A DNA stretch of 64,000 nucleotides from Bacillus sp. es.034 (GTDB taxonomy: Bacteria; Bacillota; Bacilli; Bacillales; Bacillaceae_B), in NCBI RefSeq assembly GCF_002563655.1, contig NZ_PDIY01000001.1, positions 4,146,501 through 4,210,500 on the forward strand, written 5' to 3'. Below are positions 1-8,211 of the stretch, one piece after another. Under the pieces are notes generated by a model that was not told the DNA's origin, made no database searches, and worked only from the letters and a program-made list of their open reading frames with translations. The translations under genes and the position numbers were made by a program. Each line of letters starts with the position of its first letter. Position 1 is the stretch's first letter.

Positions 1-82
1 GGTCCTTTAATAACCGTGAATAAATATCGTAGGAACGTTCTCCTTTGCTTGATTGTTCAATTACATAAGGTATTGCGTTCAT
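1..82 (-). CDS. clpP: ATP-dependent Clp protease proteolytic subunit, N-terminal part (runs off the window)
   Basis: Only the first 27 codons are inside the window. They begin [10 protein letters not shown] and contain [14 protein letters not shown], which matches the start of ClpP, the serine peptidase that forms the degradation chamber of Clp proteases. A GGGAGGA ribosome binding site lies about 9 bases upstream of the ATG at 82. The gene starts 21 bp after the stop of the sigma factor gene on the same strand, so the two probably form one operon. The catalytic residues lie outside the window. The residues differ somewhat from the main Bacillus ClpP as I recall it (MNLIPTVIEQ), so this may be a second, paralogous ClpP; that is inference. 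Confidence 0.85.
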   Translation of the reverse strand, partial: MNAIPYVIEQSSKGERSYDIYSRLLKD

Positions 83-103
83 ATCTTCTTCCTCCCTCAT
101 TCG

Positions 104-775
104 TTATGCAGCCATCGAGAGAATGGTCGAAGGCGAAGGAGATACCGGTAGCACCATCTGGACCGGTCCATAGGCAAGCAGCGTCGGAATATAGGCGATT
201 AGCAGACTCGGATCCTGTGCTTTCAGGCTCCGATATAAGATGGCGTTCAGCTCTTTTTGGAGATTCTCATCCCAGTATGCGTCACTTCCTACCCATTCAT
301 CATCGACGGAGATTTTTTTCAGTTTGGCCCTCGACCGGTTCAATAAAGCCTTCACAGCTGTTTCTGTCAGGTTTAGTAGTACGGCCACTTCAGAAATTTT
401 GTACTGAAAGGCTTCCTTTAATACGAAGGCAACCAGTTGCTTGGGAGTCAATCTGTTAGAAAGCAGGCCGATCATCTCAGGACTGATCCACTCTTTTGGA
501 TGATTTTCCACACAAGACTCCGGGACAGATCCGATTGTTTCCCTGCTCTCTTTCCGGCCCTTGTCGATCCACAGATGATAGGCCATTTTCTTTAGTAAAG
601 CAGGACTCCAATCCTGACGATCAGGGTAGCGACTGAGGGCTTTATAAACCGATTCCTGGGCAAGATCCTCCCCGTCCCATTTGTCCTTCGTCAGAAAATA
701 GCAATACCGGAACAGTTTTGGGACCATTTCTTCTATCCCTTTTTCGTCCAGGTTGAATACCGATCTCATTTGCAT
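104..775 (-). CDS. RNA polymerase sigma factor, ECF (sigma-70 family)
   Basis: This 223-residue protein has a region 2 (about residues 20-75: LFRYCYFLTKDKWDGEDLAQ) and a region 4 helix-turn-helix (about residues 115-165, with LTPKQLVAFVLKEAF and ISEVAVLLNLTETAVKALLN), the usual ECF layout. Such factors redirect RNA polymerase to stress promoters. An upstream ATG at 802 exists, but AAAGGAG lies 8 bases before the ATG at 775, so 775 is taken as the start. A C-terminal extension of about 50 residues follows region 4. No anti-sigma gene is seen upstream; the next gene downstream is clpP, 21 bp away, so regulated proteolysis could be linked to this factor (inference). Target promoters cannot be deduced here. 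Confidence 0.8.
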   Translation of the reverse strand: MQMRSVFNLDEKGIEEMVPKLFRYCYFLTKDKWDGEDLAQESVYKALSRYPDRQDWSPALLKKMAYHLWIDKGRKESRETIGSVPESCVENHPKEWISPEMIGLLSNRLTPKQLVAFVLKEAFQYKISEVAVLLNLTETAVKALLNRSRAKLKKISVDDEWVGSDAYWDENLQKELNAILYRSLKAQDPSLLIAYIPTLLAYGPVQMVLPVSPSPSTILSMAA

Positions 776-962
776 TGTCTTCACTCCTTTGCATCCTCTC
801 ATGCTTATAACGGATAAGGTTGTGAAAAAGATATGGGTAAAAGGATGATTTTATTATTATTATATCCAACAGGTGGGAGTTGGGTAATAAATTGGTTTCA
901 TCTCCGTCACTTGTGCTAAAGTGAAATCATAAAAAAACGATGACAGAAATGAGGTGCTCCCG

Positions 963-1637
963 ATGATATCGATTCTTGTCGTTGATGATGATCCCCATCT
1001 GCGAAAGCTCGTCCGCGTTTATTTGGAGCAGAATGGATACCTGGTGACAGAAGCACCGGATGGCGAAGCTGCTTCCGTCATTCTTCTCCATCAAACCATC
1101 GACCTTGCCATTATCGACCTGATGATGCCGAATAAAGATGGATTTCAGTTGGCAAGTGAGATAAGGGAAGACTATGATATCCCCATCATCATGCTGACTG
1201 CGAGAGGCAGCATCACGGATAAAGCGAAAGGATACCAGTCCGGGACCGATGATTATATGGTGAAACCCTTTGAGAAAGAAGAACTCCTTTTCCGGGTGCA
1301 GGCGATCCTGAGACGATTCGACCGGGCAGGTTCCCAAACCGTCCGCTTGGGAGACATGACGCTTGATAAACGGTCTTATGAGGTGAAAGCCGGGAATAGG
1401 ACCATGATTCTTCCCCTCAAGGAATTCGAACTGCTATATTATCTTGCAAGCTTTCCAAACAGGACATTTACGCGGGATGAACTTATCCAGCATGTATGGG
1501 GAATTGACTTTGAAGGGGACGACCGGACCATCGATGTGCATATTAAACGACTGCGTGAACGTTTCCGGGGTTCCGCCAATACCTTCACGATCACGACCGT
1601 ACGGGGAGTCGGCTACAAATTGGAGGTACCTAAATGA
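963..1637 (+). CDS. hssR: Two-component response regulator, OmpR family, HssR-like (haem stress)
   Basis: The 224-residue protein has a receiver domain (acidic pocket VVDDDP near residue 9, phosphoacceptor Asp in IIDLMMP near residue 52, KPF lysine near 102) and an OmpR-type winged helix (about residues 130-222, with GDDRTIDVHIKRLRERF and TVRGVGYKL). DGFQLASEI, DYDIPIIMLTAR and SGTDDYMVKPFE closely resemble the haem-responsive regulator HssR. GTG at 954 is a possible start, but GAGG at 951-954 fits the ATG at 963. It overlaps the next reading frame by ATGA. HssR normally activates the hrtAB haem exporter with the kinase HssS; here the kinase and exporter are wrecked, so the regulator is probably orphaned. 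Confidence 0.75.
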   Translation: MISILVVDDDPHLRKLVRVYLEQNGYLVTEAPDGEAASVILLHQTIDLAIIDLMMPNKDGFQLASEIREDYDIPIIMLTARGSITDKAKGYQSGTDDYMVKPFEKEELLFRVQAILRRFDRAGSQTVRLGDMTLDKRSYEVKAGNRTMILPLKEFELLYYLASFPNRTFTRDELIQHVWGIDFEGDDRTIDVHIKRLRERFRGSANTFTITTVRGVGYKLEVPK

Positions 1638-2406
1638 AAACCCTTTATATCCGGATCGTCGTCGTCACCTTGTTGATCATGGTCGTAAGCAGCGTGATTG
1701 CGTTTATCGGTTCGAACCTTTATTATCAATTGATTTTAAAGCCTTCCAATGATGAAAAGAACACCGAAATCGCCCGGGACGTTGTGGAACTTACGGTCCT
1801 GGACCAAATTTCCATGAAGGTAAACAGCGGGGAATTCGGGGCGATACTCGGCCCGTCCGGTTCGGGGAAAAGCACCCTCCTCTCCATCATCGGGGCATTG
1901 ACCAGCCCCACAAGAGGTGAGGTGACTCTAAACGGAAGAAATGTACATGATATGACAGGAAAAGAACAAACGGCTCTTCGCCTGAAGGAAATCGGCTTCA
2001 TCTTTCAGCAATCGAACCTGGTTCCTTTCTTAACAGTGGAAGAGCAGCTGTTACTCGTAGGGAAGCTTACCAGAAAGAAGGACCACCTTCAGGAACGGGC
2101 ATTGGAATTATTGTCTCACCTTGGACTTGAAAAACGGAAAGCCCATTTTCCTGAACAACTCTCCGGAGGCGAACAGCAGCGAGTGGCCATCGCCCGTGCC
2201 CTCATGAATGAACCGAAGCTGATCCTTGCCGATGAACCCACAGCAAGCCTCGACCGGAAAAGGGGAAAATCCGTGGTGGAATTATTGGTAAAAGAAACGA
2301 AGGAAAGGAATATCGCCACCATCATGGTCACCCATGATGAGTTGATGATCGGGAAATGTGATTGGGTTTATCGGATGGGGTTAGAAAGGAGATCGTGCCT
2401 GGTTAG
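1634..2406 (+). pseudogene. Chimeric remnant: N-terminus of HssS-like sensor kinase fused to HrtA-like ABC ATPase
   Basis: One open frame joins two unrelated genes. Residues 1 to about 52 (MKTLYIRIVV, one membrane helix, then NLYYQLILKPSNDEKNT) match the start of the haem sensor kinase HssS. From about residue 53 the frame is an ABC ATPase of the HrtA type: TVLDQISMKVNSGEF, Walker A GPSGSGKST, IGFIFQQSNLVPF, signature LSGGEQQRVAIARAL, Walker B ILADEPTASLD, and VTHDE. An in-frame deletion thus removed the sensor, HAMP and kinase domains and the ATPase start. Near 2372-2378 a small deletion shifts the frame. In the alternative frame the protein would end DGVRKEIVPG then TAG at 2404, inside the terminator loop; the open frame instead runs on to 2482. 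No HrtB permease follows. Likely non-functional. Confidence 0.75.
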
Positions 2407-2423
2407 AGTCAGGCACGATTTTT
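2392..2423 (+). terminator. Rho-independent terminator (usable on both strands)
   Basis: A perfect 10-bp stem (ATCGTGCCTG / CAGGCACGAT) with an 8-base loop is followed by TTTTT. It ends the hssR unit. It overlaps the 3' end of the convergent membrane protein gene, whose stop codon lies in its distal arm. Confidence 0.85.
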
Positions 2424-3440
2424 ATGTTGCTCTAATAACCGTTTTAACTTCTCAGGATCATCCACTCTCAAAGCCACTTTAGATACCTCTTCTTTTTTAC
2501 CCATGAACAGCGTCGCTTCGACGGGCTTCTTCAAGATCAGGATTACTTGAGGATGAATCTCCTCAAAGTCTTTCTGCATAAAGACCATGGTGCCTTTACT
2601 TGGTTTCTTCTTCCCCCATTCCATCGCCTCGATATTTGTTAGGGGCAGAATCAGCCGCTGCCTTAATCCCTGCACGACCCGCAACTCGCCATTTTTCACT
2701 TCAACAGGATGCAACCGTGTTATTTGGATTTCGGCCAGTACGAGGAGAATGCTGTACACGTTTAAAACGAGCAGGATAAATGACAGGATCGGGAGCTTGG
2801 AGTGAAGCCACCAGTGAAGACCGATCGTTTCGATCGCAACGGCATGGATAAGCATGATATTCATGGCGATGGCACTGGTCTTATGATGCATTGTAACCGC
2901 TCCGGCATGAGCAGGTGCTTTTTTCCGCCAGCTAAAGAAGGCGTAATACACCATCAGGATCTCAGATGCCAGGATTCGGATAAGGGGGAGTCTACTTACC
3001 TTTCTTTCGACTGCAGGAAGGAATGAAAAGATCGTTCCCGTTCCCGATGATCTCATATCTTCCCGGATGACTGGAATTCTTTTGAGCAGAAGGAAGATCA
3101 GACCCAACTCCGCCAGAAAGAACAGGGCTTCAAAGCTTATCCCGGAGTACAGGAGGATCGTATAGGGGGCAAAGTATTCTTCAGGGATGATGACTCTTGC
3201 TATGACCAAACCGAATACGACGAATCCGAACGCCTGCTTCTTTGAAACTTTAAAAGCGGCATAGGCAAGCGCCGGTGAAATGATGACCAGATCCACTAAG
3301 GACCCAAGTACGGCACCACTTTCAAGTTCAATGGCCAAAAGTTGCTGCACGATTGGCTGATACAGGAGTACATTACTTAAGAGGACGAGTGTTAACAGGG
3401 CAAGCGCCAAAAATGACCATTTCGAGTTTCGGATTACCAT
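2409..3440 (-). CDS. Multi-pass membrane protein of unknown function
   Basis: This 343-residue protein has about seven hydrophobic segments: near residues 8-28, 45-62, 68-85, 90-125, 158-172, 188-208 and 215-238. A soluble C-terminal tail of about 100 residues (HPVEVKNGELRVVQGL onwards) contains NIEAMEWGKKK and looks like a PH-like or bPH domain of the kind often attached to such proteins. I do not recognise a named family and infer no function. The start ATG at 3440 follows a GGAGGTGAGGG ribosome binding site. The gene stands alone, convergent with the haem remnant, and its stop lies in the shared terminator. The serine hydrolase upstream ends 40 bp before this start, so the two could be co-transcribed. 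Confidence 0.65.
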   Translation of the reverse strand: MVIRNSKWSFLALALLTLVLLSNVLLYQPIVQQLLAIELESGAVLGSLVDLVIISPALAYAAFKVSKKQAFGFVVFGLVIARVIIPEEYFAPYTILLYSGISFEALFFLAELGLIFLLLKRIPVIREDMRSSGTGTIFSFLPAVERKVSRLPLIRILASEILMVYYAFFSWRKKAPAHAGAVTMHHKTSAIAMNIMLIHAVAIETIGLHWWLHSKLPILSFILLVLNVYSILLVLAEIQITRLHPVEVKNGELRVVQGLRQRLILPLTNIEAMEWGKKKPSKGTMVFMQKDFEEIHPQVILILKKPVEATLFMGKKEEVSKVALRVDDPEKLKRLLEQHKNRA

Positions 3441-3479
3441 TCCCTCACCTCCAATTTACATCTATTCCATTTACTTACA

Positions 3480-4574
3480 TTATAACTCTTTCAGCTTTTT
3501 TCGGAAATCGTCATCCCTTAAAACATGGAGCATGAATGAATTCAAACTCCCTGATATCTTCTCTAATTCTCCAGCTTCCAACTCGTTTGTGAAGATGGCA
3601 ACCTCTGTTGTATTTCCTTCTTTATCTGTCGCATACGCCGCATTCGTAACGAGGAACTCCGTCGATCCCCCTTTTTGTCCGGCGTGCTTTAACCAGTCAC
3701 GATTGGCAGGATGCTCCATGATACCTTCCATGATTGCATCCAAACGCTCCTGTGTCCCTTTTTGAAAAAGAGTCTTAGAATTCAGCTCCGCCATGAGGGA
3801 TGCATATTCAGAGGTCGTGCTGCGCGGGAGTCTGTCAGACCAAACCTTTTGCATACTTCGACTGCATAACCAATTTTCCATGTACGTTTCCTTTTCTCCA
3901 TTTTTTAATGTTTCTGAAACGGTTTGAGCTGTTTGTATGTATTCTTCTTCTGACATCGTCATGATTTTCGACTCAATATAGTCATCCGTATATGACGGAT
4001 TTTTCATTTTCAAATACGTTGGAATCAGCATGGATCCGGTGATAGGGTAGAGTGCCTCGTGTTTTTCAATGCCCAACCCGTCCAGTGATCCGTTTATTTC
4101 CTCGATTCCAAGGAGATCCATTAAATAGTCAGTGTTTGCGTTAGAGCTGAATACGACCATCCCTTTCACTACGTTTTCGAGGGTAGTCGTATTTCCAAGC
4201 AGTAGACCCTTTTCTTTGGAAAACGTTATCCAGTCTTCATTGGCTCCTCCATCCGTATCAGGGATATAGTATCGATCAAGTTCTTCCAAGGAAACGTTCC
4301 GGGAAGGATCCAATTTCTTTTCCCCGTATTGCCTTGCATATTCAATGGCTACGATTGTCTTCATTGCACTTGCTAACGGGAACATCTCATCTTCCCTGAC
4401 GGACACGAGCTTTTCCCCATTTCGGATCACTGTTAAGCCCCAATTCTTATGATGTTTTAAATAGTTTAACAGATAGCCTGGATCCTTTTTTCCCGCGTTC
4501 TGTCTAACGCCTGCCACAATGATGATCAAAGTGATCATCAAACCAGCTCCACTAATGAGTAAAGCAACCTTCAT
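3480..4574 (-). CDS. Membrane-anchored serine hydrolase, class A beta-lactamase-like
   Basis: The 364-residue protein begins with an uncleaved-looking signal anchor (residues 4-24). The catalytic core follows: S-x-x-K as PLASAMKTIVAIEYA (near residue 90), an S-x-N-like element FSSNANTDYL (near residue 170) and the K-x-G triad as GQKGGSTEFL (near residue 305). This arrangement defines the penicillin-recognising serine hydrolase fold, used by class A beta-lactamases and by esterases or peptidases of the cell surface. The KGG triad instead of KTG and the absence of a recognisable omega-loop E-x-x-x-N make true beta-lactamase activity uncertain. It acts outside the membrane. It appears to be its own unit or to lead into the membrane protein downstream. 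Confidence 0.75.
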   Translation of the reverse strand: MKVALLISGAGLMITLIIIVAGVRQNAGKKDPGYLLNYLKHHKNWGLTVIRNGEKLVSVREDEMFPLASAMKTIVAIEYARQYGEKKLDPSRNVSLEELDRYYIPDTDGGANEDWITFSKEKGLLLGNTTTLENVVKGMVVFSSNANTDYLMDLLGIEEINGSLDGLGIEKHEALYPITGSMLIPTYLKMKNPSYTDDYIESKIMTMSEEEYIQTAQTVSETLKNGEKETYMENWLCSRSMQKVWSDRLPRSTTSEYASLMAELNSKTLFQKGTQERLDAIMEGIMEHPANRDWLKHAGQKGGSTEFLVTNAAYATDKEGNTTEVAIFTNELEAGELEKISGSLNSFMLHVLRDDDFRKKLKEL

Positions 4575-4653
4575 TTTCTTCGCTCCTGTCTTTATGTCGT
4601 TTAGTATATATACGATTTAAAAATGGTAAATGTTTCATTATTAAATCGTAAAA

Positions 4654-4682
4654 AACCTATCCACCAAGTGATGGATAGGTTT
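4654..4682 (-). terminator. Rho-independent terminator
   Basis: Read on the minus strand, AACCTATCCA pairs with TGGATAGGTT around a short CACT-containing loop, followed by TTTT. It ends the DMT transporter gene, whose stop is a few bases upstream. Confidence 0.85.
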
Positions 4683-4685
4683 CAT

Positions 4686-5552
4686 TCATGCTGATTGTTC
4701 TTTTCCGGCTTCATTATTTTTCAGGAACATATACAATGATGCCCCGAAGATTACAATGTATCCGATGATACTGAAGACATCCGGCACCTGACCGAACAGG
4801 AAGATGCTGATAAGTGCGGAATACATGACAGTTGAATAGAAGAAGATGGAGATCTCCCTTGCCGGCGCAAACTTGTACGCGATCGTGATCCCGAACTGAC
4901 CGATTGTCGCAAAGACACCTGCGGATAACAGGTACACCCACTGTTTCGCGCTCATCGGTTCATAAAACCCGATGACGAACGGGAGCAGCACGACCGTCGT
5001 GAAAAAGGAAAAGTAAAAGACGACTGTATAAAACTTCTCCTTGCTCCCAAGCACTCGGAGGACCGTGTAGGCACCTGCTGCAAAAATGGCGGAAAACACC
5101 CCTGCAACGTATGGGATGACATCAAATGAGAACGCCGGTTTGATGATGAACAGCGTCCCGCTGAAGGCAATGATGATCGCTATCACCTGAAAGACGCGGG
5201 TCCGCTCTTTCAGGAATAGAGCTGAAAAGATGATGGTCAAAAACGGGCTCAGCTTGTTCAGCATATCGGCATCGGACAGCACAAGATGATCAATGGCATA
5301 AAAGAAGAGCACGATCCCGACAGCCCCTAAACCGGAACGCAATAAAAGAAGTTTTTGATTTTCTTTTTTCCCAAATAAGCGTTCCTTGTGGTACCGGACA
5401 AATCCGAATGCAATGAATGCAGAGACGATATTCCGGAAGAAGGTTTTCTGGATCGTCGGCACATCCCCCGATAACTTGACAAATGCAGCCATCAAGGAGA
5501 AACCAAACGCTGATAATAATAAAAGTAATATGCCTTTATTTCGATTTGACAT
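4686..5552 (-). CDS. DMT superfamily transporter with two EamA domains
   Basis: A 288-residue integral membrane protein with ten hydrophobic helices in two EamA halves (about residues 3-135 and 145-280). The first half starts NKGILLLLLSAFGFSLMAAF and the second starts DVIPYVAGVFSAIFAAGAY. Members export amino acids, metabolites or drugs; the substrate cannot be told from sequence. The open frame extends 10 codons further upstream, but GGAGG lies 6 bases before the ATG at 5552 (MSNRNKG), so that start is chosen. The gene is a single unit with its own terminator. Upstream lies only an A/T-rich promoter region. Confidence 0.85.
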   Translation of the reverse strand: MSNRNKGILLLLLSAFGFSLMAAFVKLSGDVPTIQKTFFRNIVSAFIAFGFVRYHKERLFGKKENQKLLLLRSGLGAVGIVLFFYAIDHLVLSDADMLNKLSPFLTIIFSALFLKERTRVFQVIAIIIAFSGTLFIIKPAFSFDVIPYVAGVFSAIFAAGAYTVLRVLGSKEKFYTVVFYFSFFTTVVLLPFVIGFYEPMSAKQWVYLLSAGVFATIGQFGITIAYKFAPAREISIFFYSTVMYSALISIFLFGQVPDVFSIIGYIVIFGASLYMFLKNNEAGKEQSA

Positions 5553-5696
5553 TATATCCTCCAATGATAAACAATTTAGCAACTAAATTAGTGTATCAAA
5601 AAAAGGGGGGAAAGAAAAAAATCCGAACCATCACATATTTTCCCCAAAAATAGGAATGTCTTTTGAACAAAAGAAATCTATTAAAGTACTTTTTTT

Positions 5697-6134
5697 CTAT
5701 TTATTTTCCAGGATTTCTTTGATTTTCTTTAAATCCTTTTTGTTTGCTCTCTTCATCATGAATGTCATAATGGGCGTCATCCATTTGGAAAATCCGGCAG
5801 GGGTCCCCTGATTCCTTAGGGTCATTTTAGTCGTTTGTTCATCAATCGACTCCCACTCATAGGTGGTTTCCATTAGGAACGGCCCGCTAGCCGTTCTCAT
5901 GATGAGCTTCCGTTCAGGGATGAACTCTGTAATTTCATATATATAGGAGAGATCCTTCCCCAAGAATCTAGCTTTAAAGGCAATATGAGAATGAACGGAT
6001 AAAGGCTTGTCCGTTTTCCATTCCGCTGAATCAATATTCATATACCACTCGGGTGCCTTGTCCGGATTTGTAGCATATTCTGCTACCATTTGGATCGGAC
6101 GGCGTATCGCTATTTCTGTGATGACATCTACCAT
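5697..6134 (-). CDS. SRPBCC family protein (polyketide cyclase/START-like fold)
   Basis: The 145-residue protein starting MVDVITEIAIRRPIQMVAEY has the one-domain helix-grip fold of SRPBCC proteins, with APEWYMNIDSAEW near the start, then the beta strands YIYEITEFIPERKLIMRT and TTYEWESID, and a long C-terminal helix. Such proteins bind small hydrophobic ligands; the ligand is unknown. The frame opens at 6155, inside the preceding gene, but family members begin at MVDV, and the ATG at 6134 lies 4 bases after the upstream stop. Translation is therefore probably coupled to the ArsR-SRPBCC gene, and the two form one operon under that repressor's operator. Confidence 0.75.
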   Translation of the reverse strand: MVDVITEIAIRRPIQMVAEYATNPDKAPEWYMNIDSAEWKTDKPLSVHSHIAFKARFLGKDLSYIYEITEFIPERKLIMRTASGPFLMETTYEWESIDEQTTKMTLRNQGTPAGFSKWMTPIMTFMMKRANKKDLKKIKEILENK

Positions 6135-6138
6135 CGCC

Positions 6139-6915
6139 TTATTTCTTTTCAACATAATTTTTCAGCAGAGTCCCAAGTAAATAGGTCCACCCTTCTGTAT
6201 GCTTATCCGCCCAGTCCTCTTCTATGACTCCTGAAGCTGAATGGGATAATTGAAGTAATGTTGAATCCCCTTTTTCAATCAATCGATACGTATACGCACT
6301 GTTTACTGCGCCCTGCATTCCAAGATGTCCGTACAGACGAATTTCTTCCGGTGCATTCACATAATACACCGTTCCCCATAGCGCTCCTTCATCCTTGCGC
6401 CATTTCTCTATGAATTGCCCGCCTGGTACAGGATCGAATGCGAATTGTGAACTTACTCCCTCTGGAGCCAATTTAAATTCCCACCAGTCCCCAGCCTGCT
6501 CGGTTAACGCTTTAAATACCTGTTTCCTTGGTGCATCTATCATCACTTCTTGCTCAATACGGAATACTTTACTTTGTTCCATTGATTCTTCTCCTCCTTT
6601 GTTTTCAGCTAATGAACGTAACTTCAAAAGTGAATTAGCTGTAGACTCCATATATTTACCTACCCACCTGTTATGCATTTTCTGCAGTGGGATAGCATTC
6701 AGGTAGTTACGCCTGAATTTGCCTTCACGCTTCACTACAACCAAATTCCCTTCCTCCAAAATGTTCAAATGCTTCATGATCGCGTACCTAGTCACCTCTG
6801 GAAAATGGTCATTCAGTTCGCCTGTCGTTCTTGCTGACTTCTTCAATAGGTCAAGGATCTCCCTTCTAATCGGGTGACCCAAGGCTTTAAATAAGGTGGA
6901 AAGCTCGTCCTTCAT
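6139..6915 (-). CDS. ArsR-type winged-helix repressor fused to an SRPBCC domain
   Basis: Two domains lie in 258 residues. Residues 1-100 are an ArsR/MarR-like winged helix (KALGHPIRREILDLLKKS, then recognition region RYAIMKHLNILEEGNLV). Residues 115-255 are an AHSA1-type SRPBCC domain (RIEQEVMIDAPRKQVFKALT, GGQFIEKW, GWTYLLGTLLKNYV). The protein probably senses a ligand with the second domain and represses its own operon with the first. The open frame runs back to 6987, but the chosen ATG at 6915 (MKDELSTLF) follows AAAGGATCC, and the upstream stretch is operator DNA. No metal-binding cysteines of classical ArsR are visible. The stop lies 4 bases before the next gene. Confidence 0.8.
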   Translation of the reverse strand: MKDELSTLFKALGHPIRREILDLLKKSARTTGELNDHFPEVTRYAIMKHLNILEEGNLVVVKREGKFRRNYLNAIPLQKMHNRWVGKYMESTANSLLKLRSLAENKGGEESMEQSKVFRIEQEVMIDAPRKQVFKALTEQAGDWWEFKLAPEGVSSQFAFDPVPGGQFIEKWRKDEGALWGTVYYVNAPEEIRLYGHLGMQGAVNSAYTYRLIEKGDSTLLQLSHSASGVIEEDWADKHTEGWTYLLGTLLKNYVEKK

Positions 6916-6938
6916 GTTAAGGATCCTTTCATTGTGAT

Positions 6939-7006
6939 TTACATGTGAGTGATTGGTCACATGTAATATGTGACTATATAGTAACATGATGACCTTAATA
7001 AATCAA
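6939..7006 (-). promoter_or_regulatory. Promoter and repressor operators of the ArsR-SRPBCC operon
   Basis: On the minus strand a sigma-A promoter is seen: TTGATT (7001-7006), 17-bp spacer, TACTAT (6978-6983). Downstream, TTACATGTGA (6939-6948) and TCACATGTAA (6957-6966) form a perfect 10-bp inverted repeat. A further half-site ATGTGAC (6968-6974) abuts the -10 region. Three TCACAT half-sites over the start site fit autorepression by the adjacent ArsR protein. Confidence 0.7.
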
Positions 7007-7069
7007 TCTCAATAAAAAAACCAGATCCAGGTTACTTCAACGTTGCAACGAAATTTTTTTTAGATATAC

Positions 7070-7095
7070 AAAAGCCCCCAATTCCTATTGGAGGC
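7070..7095 (-). terminator. Rho-independent terminator of the AraC/GyrI gene
   Basis: On the minus strand GCCTCCAAT and ATTGGGGGC pair around AGGA, and TTTT follows, a few bases after the stop at 7105. Confidence 0.75.
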
Positions 7096-7104
7096 AAACT
7101 TACC

Positions 7105-7962
7105 TTATTTCTTCATAACAGGAACCCAGACCTCGCACCTGTAATCATCGTCATTCGGATTCCCCGGTGGATATAATTCAAATTCAGGTGCATCTCCATG
7201 CTCATACCCTGTAGACGGGAACCATTCTGAGAAAATCCGTTTCCACACACCCTGGATCGCGTCAGGCATCGGACCGACCGATTCAAATACTGCCCATGTG
7301 GAAGCAGGTATCTCCTTAACCTCCAGCGGGGGAGGAGTGTCAGATTTCTTTTCTGATCCGATAAAATAGGTGAACTCTTCATTCGGATCATCGAACTCCA
7401 TGCAGATTCCGAGCATTTCATCATGACCCGCGGCCTCGCAAATCTCACTGTCCAAGCCGGAAGTATTCACCTCACCCCAAAATGTGGGAATCTCCTTCAA
7501 GTTTTGGCCATTATGGGTTGAGACTCTTTTCCCTTTTCCAATCACTTGAAATGCTTCTTTTTCAACGATTCTATAATTCATTTCGACTTCCCCTTTTAAT
7601 TGGATTTGGAAGGAGATACGCGGGAATGCTTTCAAAGGAGTTCCTGATTCTCTCACATGGGATGGGGAAACACCGTGAGCTTTACGAAATGCCTTCGAAA
7701 AGGATTCGGGTGTTTCGTAACCATACCTGAAAGCGACATCAATGACCTTCACATTCGCATGATTCAGTTCCTGAGCCGCAAGCGTCAGCCTTCTCCTCCG
7801 GATGTACTCAGCTACAGTACAGCCCGTTACTAAAGAAAACAGCCGTTGAAAATGAAATTTCGAGTTCAGCGAGAGCCTGGCAAGCTCCTCCACCTTGATC
7901 TCCCCTTCAAGATTCTCCTCTATATACTGAATGCAGTCATTCATCCTTTGAAGCATTTCCAT
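7105..7962 (-). CDS. AraC family transcriptional regulator with GyrI-like effector domain
   Basis: The 285-residue protein carries two AraC helix-turn-helices in its first 105 residues (VEELARLSLNSKFHFQRLFS and VIDVAFRYGYETPESFSKAF). A GyrI-like/Rob C-terminal ligand-binding domain spans about residues 125-285 ([20 protein letters not shown], then STWAVFESVGPMPDAIQGVW and the end YRCEVWVPVMKK). Regulators of this build bind bulky hydrophobic compounds and often activate drug export. A second member of the same build lies at 36532-37398 in this window. The gene ends at its own terminator and has no co-directional partner. Its upstream region holds a 7-bp palindrome (8013-8041). Confidence 0.85.
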   Translation of the reverse strand: MEMLQRMNDCIQYIEENLEGEIKVEELARLSLNSKFHFQRLFSLVTGCTVAEYIRRRRLTLAAQELNHANVKVIDVAFRYGYETPESFSKAFRKAHGVSPSHVRESGTPLKAFPRISFQIQLKGEVEMNYRIVEKEAFQVIGKGKRVSTHNGQNLKEIPTFWGEVNTSGLDSEICEAAGHDEMLGICMEFDDPNEEFTYFIGSEKKSDTPPPLEVKEIPASTWAVFESVGPMPDAIQGVWKRIFSEWFPSTGYEHGDAPEFELYPPGNPNDDDYRCEVWVPVMKK

Positions 7963-8012
7963 TGTTTATCTTCTCCCGTCTCAACTAATGTACCATGCAG
8001 ATTGTATATACT

Positions 8013-8041
8013 CCGGTCATTCTGTGCGCTGCGCTGACCGG
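8013..8041. repeat. Inverted repeat upstream of the AraC/GyrI gene
   Basis: CCGGTCA (8013-8019) and TGACCGG (8035-8041) are perfectly complementary across 15 bases. No U-tract follows on either strand. It may be an operator in the divergent region between the AraC/GyrI gene and the SRPBCC-ArsR operon; the binding protein is unknown. Confidence 0.4.
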
Positions 8042-8130
8042 TGGTTTCTTTATAAATTGTACAATGTATGCAAATACTAACATTCACCAAGACACTACTT
8101 CTACACTCTTTCACCTATCTCCTCTTTTCA

Positions 8131-8182
8131 TTGACACGAAACCATATGGTGTTATATTATTAAAACGAAACCAATTGGTGTT
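8131..8182 (+). promoter_or_regulatory. Promoter with two ArsR-type operator boxes
   Basis: TTGACA (8131-8136), a 16-bp spacer and TATATT (8153-8158) form a near-consensus sigma-A promoter. The spacer contains ACGAAACCATATGGTGTT (8136-8153). A nearly identical box, ACGAAACCAATTGGTGTT, lies at 8165-8182 over the start site. Each has a perfect palindromic core (ACCATATGGT, ACCAATTGGT). The downstream ArsR protein is the obvious candidate repressor. Confidence 0.75.
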
Positions 8183-8211
8183 ATTTTAATCACAGAAAGC
8201 AGGCGAGAAAT

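Noticed and set aside
1634-2482. A working histidine kinase-ABC ATPase fusion protein
   Set aside because: The kinase part ends after its first membrane helix, the ATPase lacks its start, the tail is frameshifted and the permease is missing; deletion is the simpler reading.
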